Positions 62,684-64,000 of a DNA stretch of 64,000 bases are shown one piece after another. Every line of letters begins with the position of its first letter. The stretch's first letter is position 1. Both the position numbers and the translations under genes were made by a program. The stretch is from Flavobacterium hibernum. GTDB taxonomy: Bacteria; Bacteroidota; Bacteroidia; Flavobacteriales; Flavobacteriaceae. A model generated the notes under the pieces. The model ran no database searches. It worked only from the letters and a program-made list of their open reading frames with translations, and was not told where the DNA came from. The stretch lies in the NCBI RefSeq assembly GCF_000832125.1, contig NZ_JPRK01000013.1, forward strand, positions 1 through 64,000, read 5' to 3'.

Positions 62684-63058
62684 TTATTTTCCAATAATCT
62701 CTTTACGATGCAAGGTCCCCCATTCATTTAAGGCTCCAATAACATTATACAGCGTATGGCTATGTTCTGTTCTTGCATATTCAACAGTTGGAGGAAAAGT
62801 ATCATAAACGGTTCTGGTAACAAGTTTGTTGATCTCTAAGTCTTTAAGTTCTTTGGAAAGCATTTTATCTGTAATTCCGTTGATATCTTTAGAAATCTCC
62901 TTAAATCTCTTTGGTCTATTGGATAATGCAATCAAAATAGGCAGCTTCCATCTACCACTTAAAACTTCCAAAGCATCTCTTACTGGTAATAATGCTGCCA
63001 GGCATTCTTCTGGTTGACCACAACCCATTTCTTTTGTTATTTCGCTTTTTGTTTTCAT
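62684..63058 (-). CDS. HxlR family transcription regulator
   Basis: A 124-residue winged-helix protein with the HxlR pattern: CPVRDALEVLSGRWKLPILIALSNRP-type core, RFKEISKDINGITDKMLSKELKDLE recognition region and WGTLHRKEI end. Two cysteines near the N-terminus (MGCGQPEEC) could sense oxidants or quinones, as in related YodB/HypR proteins. A perfect inverted repeat in the divergent gap to the azoreductase gene is its likely operator. Confidence 0.9.
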   Translation of the reverse strand: MKTKSEITKEMGCGQPEECLAALLPVRDALEVLSGRWKLPILIALSNRPKRFKEISKDINGITDKMLSKELKDLEINKLVTRTVYDTFPPTVEYARTEHSHTLYNVIGALNEWGTLHRKEIIGK

Positions 63059-63072
63059 AGGTATATAACGTT

Positions 63073-63108
63073 ACTATCCTCAAGGAAAGCGCTATCCTTG
63101 AGGATAGT
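63073..63108. promoter_or_regulatory. HxlR operator candidate, perfect 14-bp inverted repeat
   Basis: ACTATCCTCAAGGA (63073-63086) and its exact complement TCCTTGAGGATAGT (63095-63108), separated by 8 bp, in the 111-bp gap between the divergent HxlR and azoreductase genes. This is the expected layout for HxlR/MarR-type autoregulation and azoreductase control. Confidence 0.7.
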
Positions 63109-63169
63109 ACTATAAAAGAGATAGTAAATGTAGATAAGTTTGTATCATAAACAAAATAATTGTAAAAAG

Positions 63170-63781
63170 ATGAGTAAAAAGATTCTGAATATAGTAACCA
63201 GCATCAAAGGAGATGCTTCATTTAGTAACAAATTATCGAATGCTATTCTTGAAAAACTGAAAGGAGAATATGACACGATCGAATTACAAACACTTGATCT
63301 TTCAAAAACGCCTTTACCTTATTTAAGCGAAGTGAATGTAAGCGCATTTTATACTCCCGAAGAGCAACAAACCGATGCTCAGAAAGAAACACTTAAACAT
63401 TCTGATGAAGCAACGAAAGATTTAATTGAGGCTGATATTGTTGTAATTGGTGTTCCGCTTTATAATTTTGGAATTCCTGCGGTTCTAAAAGGTTGGATTG
63501 ACCAAGTTGCGAGAGCAGGAAAGACTTTTAGTTATGATGAGAATGGCCCGAAAGGATTGTTAAAAGATAAAAAAGTATTTTTATCAATTGCTTCAGGTGC
63601 TATATTCTCTGAAGGACCTTATAAAAGTTATGATTTTTCTGAATCGTATTTGCGTGCTGTATTAGGATTTTTAGGGATAACCGATATTACAACTTTTCGC
63701 GTAGAAGGTACAGCAATTCCAGATTTTGCCGATAATGCACTACCTAAAGCTTTATCTGCGGTTGAGGAATTTGCTTTTTAA
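63170..63781 (+). CDS. azoR: FMN-dependent NADH azoreductase
   Basis: About 203 residues from the ATG at 63170 (MSKKILNIVTSIKG); an in-frame ATG ten codons upstream is less likely. The flavodoxin-like fold is clear: NIVTSIKGDASFSNKL phosphate loop near residues 6-21, IVVIGVPLYNFGIPAVLKGWIDQV near 95-118 and SGAIFSEGPYKSYDF. It reduces quinones and azo or nitro compounds with NADH. It is divergent from the HxlR gene with the palindrome between, so quinone-induced control is plausible. Confidence 0.92.
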   Translation: MSKKILNIVTSIKGDASFSNKLSNAILEKLKGEYDTIELQTLDLSKTPLPYLSEVNVSAFYTPEEQQTDAQKETLKHSDEATKDLIEADIVVIGVPLYNFGIPAVLKGWIDQVARAGKTFSYDENGPKGLLKDKKVFLSIASGAIFSEGPYKSYDFSESYLRAVLGFLGITDITTFRVEGTAIPDFADNALPKALSAVEEFAF

Positions 63782-63823
63782 GATGAAAATAAATTGCGAT
63801 AGTTGGACATTTTCGTAATTATT

Positions 63824-63856
63824 AAACCCGACAGGTTTTTGAAACCTGTCGGGTTT
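63824..63856 (+). terminator. terminator, AAACCCGACAGG family
   Basis: AAACCCGACAGGTTT pairs with AAACCTGTCGGGTTT. It lies after the azoreductase gene. Confidence 0.8.
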
Positions 63857-63882
63857 GTCAATTTGATGACCATTGTCAGACT

Positions 63883-63959
63883 GAGCGTCCCGAAACTTCG
63901 GGAGAAGTCCCACAAAGTGATTTAGCAAACGAGGATTCTCCCGAAGTTTCGGGACGCTC
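63883..63959. repeat. intergenic inverted repeat (GAGCGTCCCGAAACTTCGGG family)
   Basis: GAGCGTCCCGAAACTTCGGG is mirrored by CCCGAAGTTTCGGGACGCTC at the right end. It is a dispersed intergenic element; the CCCGAAG/CTTCGGG core also occurs in the hairpins at 41936-41979 and 874-963. Nothing coding follows before the window ends. Confidence 0.8.
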
Positions 63960-64000
63960 ACCCTGCCAAAAAATAGGTATTTACTTTTCAATAATCATTG

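Noticed and set aside
1..64000. tRNA, rRNA, prophage or insertion sequence
   Set aside because: No cloverleaf, rRNA signature, integrase or transposase frame was seen on either strand.

Overview
The window is AT-rich chromosomal DNA from a Bacteroidota bacterium, most likely Flavobacterium or a close relative. Evidence: a SusC/SusD pair run by an ECF sigma/FecR system, TonB receptors, proteins of DUF families common in Flavobacteria (DUF6428, DUF6660, DUF5661, DUF7218), TAnnTTTG promoter boxes, almost no Shine-Dalgarno sequences, and many small dispersed intergenic repeats. I see no rRNA, tRNA, CRISPR array, prophage or intact insertion sequence.

Layout. 0-1.1 kb: a small unknown gene and a long non-coding stretch with a duplicated promoter segment, a terminator-ended structured RNA candidate on the minus strand, and a Flavo-1-like RNA element. 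1.1-13.8 kb: a general-stress block (DUF7218, topoisomerase IB, DUF1328, DUF5661, two very acidic proteins, YciE/YciF ferritin-like protein, DUF72, PNPOx-like stress protein, a receiver and a large multi-PAS kinase, a degenerate AraC/PchR-like protein, SemiSWEET, an SDR of the general-stress type). 14.0-20.7 kb: a sensory operon of receiver-kinase, CHASE3/GAF hybrid kinase with three receivers, stand-alone receiver, CheR and CheB. 20.7-22.6 kb: two outer-membrane proteins. 22.9-31.5 kb: a heavy-metal efflux cluster (DUF6660, CzcA/CusA RND pump, TolC-like channel, membrane-fusion adaptor, P1B ATPase).

31.5-40.2 kb: GNAT, an Omp85-like barrel, nitronate monooxygenase, tautomerase, VOC protein and two sulfatases, with two near-identical palindromic operator candidates. 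40.4-41.9 kb: an arsenic operon (arsR, DUF6428, a 41-residue membrane ORF, arsC) with duplicated operator boxes and no arsenite pump. 42.0-43.2 kb: di-haem cytochrome c peroxidase. 43.2-43.5 kb: a TCTCAG repeat array. 43.5-51.6 kb: ECF sigma, FecR, SusC, SusD and a lipoprotein in one direction. 52.0-58.5 kb: a possible metal or chelate system (small His/Cys protein, ABC ATPase, siderophore-type TonB receptor, two DUF3526 permeases). 58.9-63.8 kb: a divergent DapB-like protein, SdhB and SdhA without a membrane subunit beside them, and a divergent HxlR regulator/FMN azoreductase pair around a perfect 14-bp inverted repeat.

The main themes are stress survival, metal and metalloid handling, and two-component sensing. 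The less explained items are the structured RNA candidate at 697-812, the shared palindromes at 32.25 and 36.85 kb, the receptor/DUF3526 cluster, the divergent DapB paralogue, and dispersed repeat sequence that has become part of the signal peptides of two efflux genes.
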